From contig OY725501.1 in the NCBI GenBank assembly GCA_963281255.1, forward strand, positions 2,767,674 through 2,831,673: a DNA stretch of 64,000 nucleotides, in the 5' to 3' direction. Positions 63,619-64,000 of the stretch are shown here, one piece after another; within the stretch, counting starts at the first letter, position 1, and every line of letters starts with the position of its first letter. Below the pieces are notes generated by a model. The model was given only the letters and a program-made list of their open reading frames with translations. It did no database searches and was not told where the DNA came from. The position numbers were made by a program, and so were the translations under genes. This DNA is from Aphrocallistes beatrix (Eukaryota > Porifera > Hexactinellida > Sceptrulophora > Aphrocallistidae).

Positions 63619-64000
63619 ACTATAGTGTCCAACTCCTGATTTTTCGCGAAAATGCATTATTTTTGGTTTTACTAAGTGTATCGTATTCACATTTTAGCAC
63701 CTTCACTACAGGACTATGTTTAAAGGTATTAATGACATCCAAACGACTCAAATATGGTATTTCATTACTAGTATGAAATCCGATTTTGGCATTTAATCAG
63801 TTTGGTAATTAGAATAAAACAAGAAATAATACAATACATGTTTCGGGGTTTTTTTATTCATCCAGGTTTTCTGGGAAATTATATTATGGTGTGTGCTGCT
63901 TAGTATCATCTTTTCATCCGAATCTGTACTGTATAATCTTTAACGCTACCTTAGACAACCTTTGTATTAGATATGATGGAAATTTTGTGTGTGTTGAATT
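63619..64000. other. Non-coding, nothing recognised
   Basis: AT-rich end of the window. The ORF overlapping 63546-63776 starts inside the MITE and is not credible. Confidence 0.35.

Overview
This is a stretch of animal nuclear genome. It has spliced genes with GT-AG introns, AT-rich intergenic DNA full of short DNA transposons, and metazoan-type genes: a GPCR, a TRAF-like protein, FBXW7, NHL-repeat proteins and a MAP4K. I see no prokaryotic, CRISPR or tRNA features. Short intergenic gaps, many intronless conserved genes, and intronless genes sitting inside introns of other genes fit an early-branching animal. From general knowledge, ctenophores are noted for nested intronic genes, so a ctenophore is my best guess. 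That is an inference; the sequence does not prove it.

Layout. 1-10984 is a transposon graveyard: a hAT-like MITE, an internally deleted Tc1/mariner, a second mariner, a piggyBac remnant, several TA-flanked pogo-like MITEs, foldback elements and Helitron-like pieces. 10985-25554 is one minus-strand gene of eleven exons. I assembled it by splice sites and reading phase, and all ten junctions keep frame over 790 codons. It encodes a rhodopsin-like GPCR with a cytoplasmic tail of about 450 residues. Two intronless plus-strand genes lie inside its introns: a MAP4K3/5-type kinase (12873-15686) and a DRAM/Frag1-family membrane protein (20733-21659).

27069-43087 is a dense plus-strand series: a coiled-coil/NHL protein with a frameshift, nucleoporin SEH1, helicase DDX42, ER protein SDF2, ribulose-phosphate epimerase, a small unknown ORF, an M16 metallopeptidase and a second NHL protein. 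43503-51144 is POLD1, the catalytic subunit of DNA polymerase delta, in nine exons. Its first intron contains a complete intronless PNISR-like SR protein gene on the same strand. 51145-52584 is repeats. On the minus strand come a TRAF-like zinc-finger protein without a MATH domain and mitochondrial asparaginyl-tRNA synthetase. On the plus strand come a SIRT3-like sirtuin and the first four exons of FBXW7. The fourth FBXW7 exon ends at a donor, and the remaining WD repeats must lie beyond the window. An ADP-ribosyltransferase-domain gene (60741-61931) therefore probably sits inside an FBXW7 intron. The window ends in more MITEs.

The genes do not form one pathway; most are unrelated housekeeping functions (replication, splicing, translation, nuclear pore, ER quality control, ubiquitin ligation). 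The main structural theme is host-and-nested gene architecture: three host genes (GPCR, POLD1, FBXW7) carrying four intronless guests in 64 kb.
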